From Sciscionella marina DSM 45152 (GTDB lineage Bacteria > Actinomycetota > Actinomycetes > Mycobacteriales > Pseudonocardiaceae): 64,000 nt of DNA. The notes under the pieces were generated by a model. The model was not told where the DNA came from, did not search any database, and saw only the letters and a list, made by a program, of their open reading frames with translations. This document shows, one piece after another, positions 27,392-36,417 of the stretch (the stretch's first letter is position 1; every line of letters starts with the position of its first letter). The position numbers and the translations under genes were made by a program. The stretch lies in assembly GCF_000379465.1 (NCBI RefSeq), contig NZ_KB905391.1:1-64000 (forward strand). Direction: 5' to 3'.

Positions 27392-28396
27392 TCACCAATC
27401 CCAGCGCACGCCGAACTCCCCGGCGCCGAAGTCCATCGCGAGGGTGTGCACCCCGCCGTCCTCGTCCACCGCCAGATTGCGGGTACGGCGCACGAAATCC
27501 TCGTGCTGCACGCTGTACTGCTGGCACCGCGCGGGAACGGCACCCGGATCGAACCGGACCTCGAGCAAGTACTCCCGGCACGGGGTACGGAACTTCCGCG
27601 CGACGTGGTCCACCGGTTCGGAGAGGGTCCGGTCCGCGCCGGGATTGCGCAGCTCGTATTCGAACAGCAGGGTCTCGCCGCGGCGCAGCGGGCGGGCGAA
27701 CACCAGCTCCACGCAGAACAGGCTGGTGTCCTCATGGGTGCGCACCGCGCCGATGCTGCAGTTGCGCACATGGGTGATCTCCGGCCGGGGCCGTTCGAGC
27801 CCGCGCACATCCTCGCCCCAGTCGTAGACGAGCAGCCAGCGATCCGGGCCGTCGTGCTCGGCGCGCATGACCTGACGGGAGAAGTGCGAGCGCATCACCC
27901 GGTTGGCGCCGATGGTGGCGTAGTCGTACTGGGAGAGCCTGCGCAGCTGCAGATCGGTGGTCGTGTCGAAGTCGGAGAGCAGCTGGCTCACCGTGGAACG
28001 CGATCCCCAGAACGACTCGATCGTGGGCAGTCCGTCCTGGCCACGCCTTCCCCGCGGACGCGGCGGCCCGAGCAGCGCGGAGAGCGCCCCGGGGGCCAGG
28101 TCGAGCACCGCCTCGAGATGGGCGAGCGCATCCAGGGAGGTCGGGCGTTCCGGACGCCGCCGTCCCGACTGCCAGTAGCTGAGTGTGGCCACACTGACCC
28201 GTACACCACGACGGCGCAGCCGATACTGCACCCGGTCCAGGCTCAGCCCGCTCGCGGCGATCGCGGCGCGCAGGGCGTCCGGGAACGGTCCGCGTTCGAG
28301 CAGTTCGTGGAGCTTACCGGCCTCGTGAGCCGATTGGTCGATAGCGTTAACGCCATCCATGCCGTGGATGCCGGGTCGCGGCACCGCCGTTGTCAT
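27392..28396 (-). CDS. XRE-type DNA-binding protein with uncharacterised C-terminal domain
   Basis: A 334-residue protein. Residues about 40-110 form a Cro/XRE-like helix-turn-helix (FPDALRAAIAASGLSLDRVQYRLRRRG, then VSVATLSYWQSGRRRPER). The rest is a mixed alpha/beta region of about 200 residues with RSHFSRQVMRAEHDGPDRWLLVYDWGE and repeated beta segments (LFCVELVFARPLRRGETLLFEYEL) that I cannot assign. GGGGAGT before ATG 28396 sets the start against a longer frame. Probably a sensor-regulator; CCCGATTCGGG lies in the divergent intergenic region. Confidence 0.75.
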   Translation of the reverse strand: MTTAVPRPGIHGMDGVNAIDQSAHEAGKLHELLERGPFPDALRAAIAASGLSLDRVQYRLRRRGVRVSVATLSYWQSGRRRPERPTSLDALAHLEAVLDLAPGALSALLGPPRPRGRRGQDGLPTIESFWGSRSTVSQLLSDFDTTTDLQLRRLSQYDYATIGANRVMRSHFSRQVMRAEHDGPDRWLLVYDWGEDVRGLERPRPEITHVRNCSIGAVRTHEDTSLFCVELVFARPLRRGETLLFEYELRNPGADRTLSEPVDHVARKFRTPCREYLLEVRFDPGAVPARCQQYSVQHEDFVRRTRNLAVDEDGGVHTLAMDFGAGEFGVRWDW

Positions 28397-28451
28397 GCTG
28401 ACTCCCCGCTGTCGCGGTCGTAGTACGCATCGAGTATTTACCCACACGGAC

Positions 28452-28533
28452 CCCGATTCGGGTACCTACGATCGAAGGGTGCGACACACGTGACGGGCGC
28501 CTGTTTGGTCCCGGTGAGGCGAGGACATACGGT
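28452..28533. promoter_or_regulatory. Divergent control region: palindrome and leaderless promoter
   Basis: CCCGA-T-TCGGG (28452-28462, perfect, flanked by GG and CC) lies between the XRE gene and the divergent methyltransferase-like gene and is a candidate operator. TACGGT (28528-28533) ends 6 nt before GTG 28540 and is the likely -10 box for the plus-strand gene. Confidence 0.45.
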
Positions 28534-28539
28534 GTCGCC

Positions 28540-29154
28540 GTGTCTCGCGATCCCCGCAGCTTCGCGTCAGCCGAGGCGCCCCCAGTGCCGGTGCAGCGCG
28601 GTGACGGCGCCGTGGAGGCACCCGCGGACGCGGTCCTGGCACTCACGATCGCGGAGCTGGGGGAGCGGCCGAACCGGATCGGGCGGCTCGACGAGTCCGG
28701 AGAACACGGCTCCTACGGCAGCCTCGACGCGGTGCACTGCGCCGAGGACGTCTTTCCCCGGCGCGCCGCGGACGGAACGCTTCCCGGTTTCCTGCGCGCC
28801 ACGCTGACCGCACTGCGCCCCGGCGGGGTGCTCGTTGCCGCGGTGCCCGTCTTCCGCGAACCGCGCCCGGTCACGGCACCGCCGCGGGTACTGCGCCATG
28901 ACGGTGGCCGCGAGCTGATCACCTCGATGTGGGAGTGGTCCGCGGACGGCAGCTCGTACAGTATCGATGTGCTGCGGCTGCGCAAGACCGGTGGCCGCTG
29001 GGTGCTTGTGGACACGGCGACCACGGTGCACCGGGTGCTTCCCGCCGAACAAGTGCGTTCGCTGCTCGCCGAGGCGGGGTTCACGAAGGTGCGCGTCTCG
29101 GGGCCCGCGCAGACCGGTCACCCCGTGCCGTTGTGGCTCGGCGTCCGGCCGTGA
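28540..29154 (+). CDS. Methyltransferase-like protein lacking the SAM motif I
   Basis: A 204-residue protein whose second half reads like a class I methyltransferase (ATLTALRPGGVLVAAVPVF, a WEWSADGSSYSIDVLRLRK beta pair, LPAEQVRSLLAEAGFTKVRV). The N-terminal part lacks the glycine-rich SAM-binding loop, so the protein may be a truncated or inactive relative. The GTG start follows TACGGT by 6 nt. The stop overlaps the GTG of the decayed gene that follows (GTGA), so the two were once co-translated. Next to other broken genes, it may itself be decaying. Confidence 0.6.
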   Translation: MSRDPRSFASAEAPPVPVQRGDGAVEAPADAVLALTIAELGERPNRIGRLDESGEHGSYGSLDAVHCAEDVFPRRAADGTLPGFLRATLTALRPGGVLVAAVPVFREPRPVTAPPRVLRHDGGRELITSMWEWSADGSSYSIDVLRLRKTGGRWVLVDTATTVHRVLPAEQVRSLLAEAGFTKVRVSGPAQTGHPVPLWLGVRP

Positions 29155-29721
29155 ACGGGAGACGGATCAGGGTGGCGCGCCCGCGGGTGCGTGGCTGGTT
29201 CGAGCGGTTCACGGCGGGCCATGGGGCGCGGAAAGCACCTCGATCACCGCGCGCAGCGTGCGGGTGACCGCCGTGGACGGCAGCTATGCGCAGATACCGG
29301 TGCCCTACGGCCCGTTCGGGCAGGCGGAGCGGACCGAACCCGGACTGGAGCTCGGCCCGCTGCTCGCGCACCTGGAACGGCCGCGCCGGATCGGCCTGGC
29401 TCTGGTGCGCAGCCGCGCGCACAGTCTCGGGATCGCCGAGGACGGGATCGTGCGGCGATCCTCCACCGACCGGCAGGCCAGGGCCTCGCTGCGCGCGGCC
29501 GCCGAGGACATCCGCCGCGTGCTGGTCCCCGAACTGGACCGGCTGGACGCCGTAGTCCTCGCCGGGGACGAGAGCCTGCGCTGGCCGAACCGTGGCGGCC
29601 GCAGATCGGCGAACCGCGGCGGGAACTGCTCGACGAGGTCGCCCGGGCGGCGACCGGGGTGGAGATCCTGATTCATGAGACCGCTCACCCGAGCGATAAA
29701 TCCGTTGCCCCCGGCACGTAA
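29151..29721 (+). pseudogene. Decayed Vms1-like release factor/peptidyl-tRNA hydrolase (acVLRF1-type)
   Basis: Three reading frames must be joined. Frame from 29151: VARPRVRGWFERFTAGHG. After a shift near 29230: VRVTAVDGSYAQIPVPYGPFG and RRIGLALVRSRAHSLGIAEDGIV, then LVPELDRLDAVVLAGD. After a second shift near 29585: EPWRPQIGEPRRELLDEVARA. The pattern recalls the actinobacterial Vms1-like release factor family (acVLRF1), which frees nascent chains on stalled ribosomes. The segment that should carry the catalytic GGWSQQR-type loop is missing between IVRRSSTDRQ and ARASLRAAAE. Start overlaps the preceding stop (GTGA). Family name rests on memory of its sequence pattern. Confidence 0.5.
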
Positions 29722-29849
29722 ACTGAACTCGTGATTCTGGTGGAATTCGGGCCCTGCGCCCGCTCGATGGTCTGGGTCGAATAGCCGGCTGACCCGTATC
29801 CGGGGAGAAGCCTGCCCACTGACCTGACCATTTTCCGGGAGTTTTCACC
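29719..29849 (+). promoter_or_regulatory. 5' leader of the ABC-F gene: promoter, upstream ORF and hairpins
   Basis: TAAACT (29719-29724) is followed after 6 nt by a 17-codon ORF (29731-29784). Downstream, GGCT-GA-CCCG-TATC-CGGG-GAGA-AGCC (29787-29812) forms a two-part hairpin. CGGGC/GCCCG inside the ORF forms another. GGGAG then lies 9 nt before the ABC-F ATG. This layout is that of ribosome-mediated attenuation, as known for antibiotic-resistance ABC-F and erm genes. The -35 region (GATAAA) is poor, as expected for an activator-dependent promoter. Confidence 0.5.
29731..29784 (+). CDS. Putative leader peptide upstream of the ABC-F gene
   Basis: A 17-codon frame, GTG to TAG, encoding VILVEFGPCARSMVWVE. 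It has no ribosome site, but TAAACT lies 6 nt upstream, so it would be the first codon of a leaderless transcript. It ends 65 nt before the ABC-F start, with hairpins between. It may be a stalling peptide that senses ribosome-targeting drugs. It could also be chance; the support is position, promoter spacing and the hairpins, with no homology seen. Confidence 0.4.
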   Translation: MILVEFGPCARSMVWVE

Positions 29850-31478
<1,629 letters not shown>

Positions 31479-31494
31479 ATACTGAACCGGTACT

Positions 31495-31520
31495 CCGGCC
31501 GTGCGACGGCGTGTGGCCGG
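31495..31520 (+). terminator. Possible terminator hairpin after the ABC-F gene
   Basis: CCGGCC (31495-31500) and GGCCGG (31515-31520) form a 6-bp stem with a 14-nt loop 17 nt after the ABC-F stop codon. There is no U-tract, as is common in high-GC actinomycetes. Confidence 0.3.
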
Positions 31521-31566
31521 CTGTGCCAACATGGGGCTCCGCGACACGTCGACGGACGGAGTAGTC

Positions 31567-32250
31567 ATGACCGAGGAACGGTCACCAGACCATTCGGCTG
31601 GGATCGATTCGAGGACGCGCGATGTTGCGCGGGCCCATGACTACTACCTGAGTGGCGGCGCGAACTTCAAGGCGGACCGGGAACTCGCGCAGCGGGTGTT
31701 GCAGGTCCTCCCGGAGGGCCGGGCCGCGGCCGAGGAACCGGGATTGTCTGTGGCGTGCGGCGCGGTTCGCGGCGGAGCAGGGGGTTCGGCAGTTGCTGGA
31801 TCTGGGCGCCGGTATTCCGAATGTGGATCCGACGCATGAGATACGCCCGCCGAAGGCTGGAGGATGACGGGAATTCCCTTGTCGTGCAGGCGGAACTCCA
31901 AGACGTCGACACGGTTCCGGCACTGGCCGGGGCATTGCTGGACTCCGATGAACCGATACGTGCAGGCCACCGTGCCGGGCAGCTGCCTGATCGCCTCGCA
32001 CGGCACCGTGGAAGGCGTGGGCGCCGACCGGGTCCGGAAAGTGGCCGTCGGGTATCAGGGCAGGACCAACTATTCGGCATACGTGGGCACCAAGGAGGAG
32101 CTCGCCGCGATCCTGGCGCCCCACGACCTCGTGGAACCGGGGGATCACGTGGACGGCGCAGTGGCCCCCGGAGGACAACCGGGACGTTCCCGGGGACGCC
32201 GATCACCTCGCCATCTACGCCGCTGTAGGCAGGAAGTCGTGACCAGATGA
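31567..32250 (+). pseudogene. Broken copy of a Methyltransf_19 (DUF574) SAM methyltransferase
   Basis: This is a decayed tandem duplicate of the intact gene at 32247. Matching segments occur in order but in three frames: VARAHDYYLSGGANFKADREL (split, frame of 31567), ARFAAEQGVRQLLDLGAGIPN (frame ending 31867), VVQAELQDVDTVPALAGALL, then RYVQATVPGSCLIASHGTVEG and KEELAAILAPHDLVEPG (frame ending 32250). The pieces matching VDSEPIAAAHG and TVMALAILHFVPDEE of the intact copy are deleted. Its old stop overlaps the ATG of the intact copy (ATGA), showing head-to-tail duplication followed by decay. Confidence 0.8.
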
Positions 32251-33035
32251 ACGAGCAGGACATCGACACCACGACGCCGAACGTGGCGCGGGTCTACGAC
32301 TACTACCTCGGTGGCGGCGCGAACTTCGAGGCCGACCGGGAATTCGCGAACACGATGCTCGCGATCCTGCCCGAGGCTCGGATCGCGGCCATCGCCAACC
32401 GCCGGTTCCAGGGCCGCGCGGTGCGGTTCGCCGCGCAACAGGGGGTCCGGCAGTTCCTGGATCTGGGCGCCGGTATCCCGACGGCGCACCCGACCCACGA
32501 GGTGGCCCGCGTGGTGCACCCGGACGCGAAGATCGTATACGTGGACAGTGAACCGATCGCGGCCGCCCACGGCGTGCGAAAGCTGGCCGGGGACGAGCGG
32601 GCCGTATCCGTGCGGGCCCGGTTGCAGGACGTGGACGAGGTGATCGAGAAGGCCGGGGAACTGCTCGATTTCACCGAACCGGTCACGGTGATGGCCTTGG
32701 CGATCCTGCATTTCGTCCCGGATGAGGAGGACCCGGACGGGATCCTCGCCCGGTACGCCGCGGCCACGGTTCCGGGAAGCCACGTGATCGTCTCGCACGC
32801 CACCGCCGAGGGAACAGCGGGGATGCGGACGGCAGCGGTGGCCGCGCGGTACACGGCCTCGGCGAACCGTTCCGGGCATCTGCGGAGCAAGGAACGCTTC
32901 ACCGCGATGCTGGGGCCCTATGAACTGGTGGAGCCCGGCGTGGTGTGGACCAAGCAGTGGCGCCCCGATGATCCGGTGGAAGCCGAGGATCCGGAAGCGT
33001 CCGCGATGTACGCCGCGGTCGGCAGGAAGCGCTGA
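32247..33035 (+). CDS. SAM-dependent methyltransferase, Methyltransf_19 (DUF574) family
   Basis: A 262-residue protein typical of this actinomycete-expanded family: ARVYDYYLGGGANFEADREFA at the N-terminus (split), the motif-I region QFLDLGAGIPTAHPTHEVA around residues 71-89, acidic KIVYVDSEPIA, and MALAILHFVPDEEDP. Many actinomycetes carry dozens of copies of this family. Their substrates are mostly undefined. The start overlaps the end of the broken upstream paralogue. It ends 10 bp from the convergent MFS gene. Confidence 0.88.
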   Translation: MNEQDIDTTTPNVARVYDYYLGGGANFEADREFANTMLAILPEARIAAIANRRFQGRAVRFAAQQGVRQFLDLGAGIPTAHPTHEVARVVHPDAKIVYVDSEPIAAAHGVRKLAGDERAVSVRARLQDVDEVIEKAGELLDFTEPVTVMALAILHFVPDEEDPDGILARYAAATVPGSHVIVSHATAEGTAGMRTAAVAARYTASANRSGHLRSKERFTAMLGPYELVEPGVVWTKQWRPDDPVEAEDPEASAMYAAVGRKR

Positions 33036-33045
33036 GCACCGGGGC

Positions 33046-34419
33046 CTACGCGGCAGTCCCCGCGCGGGACCGACCGGCCCGCAGCGCCGAGGGCACGGCG
33101 AGGAGCAGGGCGAGGGCGCCGGCGATCCCGGCGAGCGCCATCCCGCCGGATTCGCTCAGTGAACCGAGCACCGCGACCCCGATCGCGCTGCCGAACTGCC
33201 TGCTGGCGTTGAGCGCCCCGGAGGCGAGCCCGGCGCGCTCCGCGGGGACCGAGCCGATCGCGGTCGCGGTGGCCGCGGGCATCGTGAACGAGACGCCGAA
33301 CCCGAGCAGCACCATGCCGGGCAGCAGGGCCGGGTACGGGGCGTGCGCGGTCGCGGCGAGCCATCCGGCGCCGAGGGCGGCGAGAGAAACCCCGGTGCAC
33401 AGCACCGGTTTCGTGCCGAACCGCACCATGGCCCGGCCGGAGAACGCGGAGCCGAACAAGGTGATCGCCGCGAGCGGAGCGACCCCGAGACCGGCGAGCA
33501 GCGGAGGCAGATTCCTGGTGTGCTGCAAGAAGAACGTCAGCACGAACAGGATCCCGTAGAGCCCGGTGTTGATCGCGCAACCCACCAGCAGCGAGTGCCG
33601 GAGGCCGGGGTGACCCAGCAGCGGGAGCGGGAACATCGGTGTGCGCACCCGGCGTTCCACCAGGCCGAACACCGCGAACCCCGCGAGGCCGAGCGCGATC
33701 GGGCCGAGGGTGAGCGGATCCGCCCAGCCGTGTTTTCCGTTGATCAGCCCGAAAACGAGCACGGCCGAGGCCAGTACCAGGGTCAGCTGGCCGGTCAGGT
33801 CGAAGCCGACCCCGGCGCGCGGGGCCGGTGCGGGAATGGTTCGGATCGTCAGCAGCGCGGCGATCAGGCAGATCGGGATGTTGATCAGGAAGATCGGCCG
33901 CCAGCCGAGTGTCCCGGTGAGCACGCCACCGGCCAGCGGTCCGGTGCTGGCCGCGATCCCGCCGACCGCGCCCCAGATGCCGATCGCGCGGGCGCGCCTG
34001 GTGGCATCGGGGAAGCTCGCCGCGATCAACGAGAGGGAGCTGGGCAGCGCGAAGGCCGAGGCGATGCCCTGCAGCACGCGGGCGAGGTTGAGCACCGTGA
34101 CATCGGTGGCGAGACCGCAGCCGGCCGAGGCGACGGCGAACAGCAGCAGCCCGGTGAGGAACACCCGGCGCGCGCCGAACCGGTCGGCCAGGCTTCCCCC
34201 GGTGAGCAGCAGGCAGGCGAACACCAGGGTGTAGCCGTCCAGAACCCATTGCAGCGCACCGAGTCCCGCGTGCAGCTGCGCCCCGATGGTGGGATTCGCG
34301 GTGTTGACGATCGTGGCGTCCATGATGACCACGAAAAAGCCGAGGCTGAGGGTGAGCAGCCGGGCGTTGAGCACCCGTCCCTGTCGTCCGGCCGATCGCT
34401 GTGTGGTGACCCCTTGCAT
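33046..34419 (-). CDS. MFS drug exporter, DHA2 (14-TM) family
   Basis: A 457-residue efflux permease. Motif A is GGSLADRFGARRVFLTG, the DHA2 motif near the N-terminus is MDATIVNTANPTIGAQL, and motif C is WGAVGGIAASTGPLAGGVL. About 14 hydrophobic helices fit. ATG 34419 has TAGCGT 7 nt upstream, so it may have its own leaderless promoter as well as read-through from the ArsR gene 47 bp upstream. With that regulator it forms a two-gene resistance unit. Confidence 0.88.
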   Translation of the reverse strand: MQGVTTQRSAGRQGRVLNARLLTLSLGFFVVIMDATIVNTANPTIGAQLHAGLGALQWVLDGYTLVFACLLLTGGSLADRFGARRVFLTGLLLFAVASAGCGLATDVTVLNLARVLQGIASAFALPSSLSLIAASFPDATRRARAIGIWGAVGGIAASTGPLAGGVLTGTLGWRPIFLINIPICLIAALLTIRTIPAPAPRAGVGFDLTGQLTLVLASAVLVFGLINGKHGWADPLTLGPIALGLAGFAVFGLVERRVRTPMFPLPLLGHPGLRHSLLVGCAINTGLYGILFVLTFFLQHTRNLPPLLAGLGVAPLAAITLFGSAFSGRAMVRFGTKPVLCTGVSLAALGAGWLAATAHAPYPALLPGMVLLGFGVSFTMPAATATAIGSVPAERAGLASGALNASRQFGSAIGVAVLGSLSESGGMALAGIAGALALLLAVPSALRAGRSRAGTAA

Positions 34420-34466
34420 GCGATCGACGCTAGGGCCACGGATATTCGGGTACGGCCGAAATGTGC

Positions 34467-35246
34467 TCAGCCGGTGGTGAGCGCGTTCACATCGATGCCG
34501 AAATGCTCGGCGAACGCCCGCCTGCCCGGTTCGGTGACGCCGATCGCCCGCCGGATACCGCGCACATCCCGGACGATCCAGCCCCGGTCCTCGCAGGTGC
34601 GCAGCAGTACCGCGCCGAAGGTACCGGCGAGGTGGTGGCGCTGTTCGGTCCAGTCGACGCAGTAACCGACGGTGCGCCTTCCGGTCATCGGCAGTTCGGT
34701 GCCGAGCTCGGTGAGCAGGGTGTGCGCGGTGCCGGTGAGCCGGTATTCGAGCACCCGCCCCGGCGCGGAGAGCCGGTCGCCGTCGCCCTCGTGGTGCCTG
34801 CCGTCCCCGCCCACGATCGCCTGCCGGTCGAGCAGCGAGCGCATCAGGGCGACCCCGAGGTGCCCGCCGATGTGGTCGTAGCAGCTGCGCGCGAACCGCA
34901 GCGCGGCCGCCCGAGTGCCCGCGCGCAGCGAGCGCACCGGGCGCGGCGGGGCGAGCCGGGCGAGCTGTTCGAGTACCTCGGCCACCGCCGCGGAGGCCAG
35001 CTCGTAGTAGCGGTGCCTGCCTTCCTTACGGGTGTGCAGCAGGCCACCGTCCACGAGCCTGCCGAGATGCTCGCTCGCGGTCGACGCGGCGATCCCCGCC
35101 TCGCTGGCGAGCATCGACATCGGCAGCGCGCGCCCGTCGACGAGCGCGAGCAGCATCGCGGCGCGTGCCGGGTGGCCGATGAGCTCCGCGGGTACCGCGA
35201 AGTCGGCCTCACCACCGAGTCTGGTCGCCAGTCGTGGGTCCGTCAT
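34467..35246 (-). CDS. ArsR-family winged-helix regulator with C-terminal extension
   Basis: A 259-residue regulator, longer than classic ArsR. Winged helix: IGHPARAAMLLALVDGRALPMSMLASEAGIAASTASEHLGRLVDGGLL (several adjacent segments, residues 23-70) then HRYYELA. The rest has RFARSCYDHIGGHLGVALM, a segment found in this actinobacterial subfamily, with Cys and His that could bind ligand or metal. ATG 35246 is 6 nt after TACGGT (minus strand, 35258-35253). A perfect 28-bp palindrome sits over the expected -35 region. Probable autorepressor that also controls the downstream MFS pump. Confidence 0.86.
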   Translation of the reverse strand: MTDPRLATRLGGEADFAVPAELIGHPARAAMLLALVDGRALPMSMLASEAGIAASTASEHLGRLVDGGLLHTRKEGRHRYYELASAAVAEVLEQLARLAPPRPVRSLRAGTRAAALRFARSCYDHIGGHLGVALMRSLLDRQAIVGGDGRHHEGDGDRLSAPGRVLEYRLTGTAHTLLTELGTELPMTGRRTVGYCVDWTEQRHHLAGTFGAVLLRTCEDRGWIVRDVRGIRRAIGVTEPGRRAFAEHFGIDVNALTTG

Positions 35247-35264
35247 ACGGTCACCGTACGGCGC

Positions 35265-35292
35265 CCTCGTTTCGGTCCGGACCGAAACGAGG
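35265..35292. promoter_or_regulatory. Perfect 28-bp palindrome, candidate ArsR operator
   Basis: The left arm CCTCGTTTCGGTCC is followed directly by its exact reverse complement GGACCGAAACGAGG, with no spacer or mismatch. It starts 19 bp upstream of the ArsR ATG and covers the expected -35 box, the ideal place for repression. No U-tract follows, so it is not a terminator. Confidence 0.8.
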
Positions 35293-35445
35293 CAGGACGC
35301 GTCTGGGTAGGCCGAACTGCGCCAACCGGGTGAGCGATATGGCCATCGGAGGCGGATTTCCCAGTTTCGCCTGGCGTGATCTAGGTCATTGTTCGATCAT
35401 GTCTGCTGACGGGAACAAGCCGCGACCTTCTGGAGGCGGGGAAAA

Positions 35446-35670
35446 GTGGCTGAACTGAAAAAGGGTGCCCGTATCACCGGCAATCACCGAACCAAGCTTG
35501 CCACCGACCTGAAGAAAAAGTACGAAAAGGGGGCGAGCATCCGGGTGCTCGCCGCCTCGACCGGACGCTCCTACGGGTTCGTGCACCGGGTGCTCTGCGA
35601 GTCCGGTGCACAGCTGCGTGGGCGCGGCGGTGCCACGAAGACCAGGACCGGGCGGGCCAAGCAGGCCTAG
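35446..35670 (+). CDS. Small helix-turn-helix protein (Rv1473A-like)
   Basis: A 74-residue basic protein: Lys-rich N-terminus (MAELKKGARITG), LATDLKKKYEKG, then a helix-turn-helix IRVLAASTGRSYGFVHRVLCESG and a tail RGRGGATKTRTGRAKQ. The family is conserved and highly expressed-looking in actinobacteria. In M. tuberculosis a related gene, Rv1473A, adjoins the ABC-F gene Rv1473. GGAGG at 35432-35436, 9 nt before GTG 35446, sets the start. It may bind DNA; targets are unknown. It ends 7 bp from a convergent gene. Confidence 0.82.
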   Translation: MAELKKGARITGNHRTKLATDLKKKYEKGASIRVLAASTGRSYGFVHRVLCESGAQLRGRGGATKTRTGRAKQA

Positions 35671-35677
35671 ACCGCGC

Positions 35678-36406
35678 CTAGTCGGTCTCTTCCTCCTCTT
35701 CGTCCGCGTCGTCGTCCTCGGTGCGGACCGAATACACGCCGTCCACCTCGGACAGCGAGCTGACCAGTTCGTGTACCGGCGTGGTCCCGGTGACCCGGAT
35801 CCGCACGTCCACCCCTCCGGTGAGCGGGTCCTCGTCCCGGCGCGTGCTCAGATCACCGATGGTGAACCCGGCACCGGTCGCGATGCCGAGCACCACGCGC
35901 AGCACACCTCTGCTGTCGGCGTAGCGCACCCGGACCACGGTGCTCGACGGGCGGGCCTTCATCAGTATCCGCACCATCGGCGGATAGCCGTACACCACGA
36001 GGAAGTGCGCCCCGGTGACCACGGCGGCCAGCAGCGGCAGCCCGGCGGCCGAGGCGCAGCCGACGGCGGCGGACACCCAGACCACGGCGGCGGTGGTGAG
36101 CCCCCGCACCACATCGCGGCGGACGAAGATCAGCCCGCCGCCGATGAAGCCGATGCCGGACACGATCTGCGCGGCCACCCGGGACGGGTCGAGCACGACG
36201 CGCCCCTCGGCGAGCACATCGGCGAATCCGTACTTGGAGAACAGCACGAACAGCGCGGAACCCAGTCCGACGAGGGTGTGTGTGCGCAGCCCGGCGCTCT
36301 TCTGCTTGATCTGGCGCTCGAGGCCGATCAGCGAACACAGCACGAGCGCTATCAGCAGCTCGAGGATCTGGGTCCAGCCCTGACCGGTCGGTTCGAACAG
36401 CGTCAT
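35678..36406 (-). CDS. MgtC/SapB-family membrane protein
   Basis: A 242-residue protein with about five N-terminal transmembrane helices carrying the MgtC pattern (LIGLERQIKQKSAGLRTHTLVGLGSALF in two parts, then SGIGFIGGGLIFVRRDVVRGLTTAA) and a C-terminal ACT-like cytoplasmic domain ending in an acidic DDDADEEEEE tail. MgtC proteins aid growth at low magnesium and, in pathogens, survival in macrophages, possibly by restraining F-type ATPase. ATG 36406 is 11 bp after the hydrolase stop, so the two form an operon. Confidence 0.88.
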   Translation of the reverse strand: MTLFEPTGQGWTQILELLIALVLCSLIGLERQIKQKSAGLRTHTLVGLGSALFVLFSKYGFADVLAEGRVVLDPSRVAAQIVSGIGFIGGGLIFVRRDVVRGLTTAAVVWVSAAVGCASAAGLPLLAAVVTGAHFLVVYGYPPMVRILMKARPSSTVVRVRYADSRGVLRVVLGIATGAGFTIGDLSTRRDEDPLTGGVDVRIRVTGTTPVHELVSSLSEVDGVYSVRTEDDDADEEEEETD

Positions 36407-36417
36407 GTGGGTGCAGA

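Noticed and set aside
29719-29849. A WhiB7-type promoter for the ABC-F gene
   Set aside because: The -10 box is good, but the -35 region (GATAAA) and upstream bases are not distinctive enough to claim WhiB7 control.
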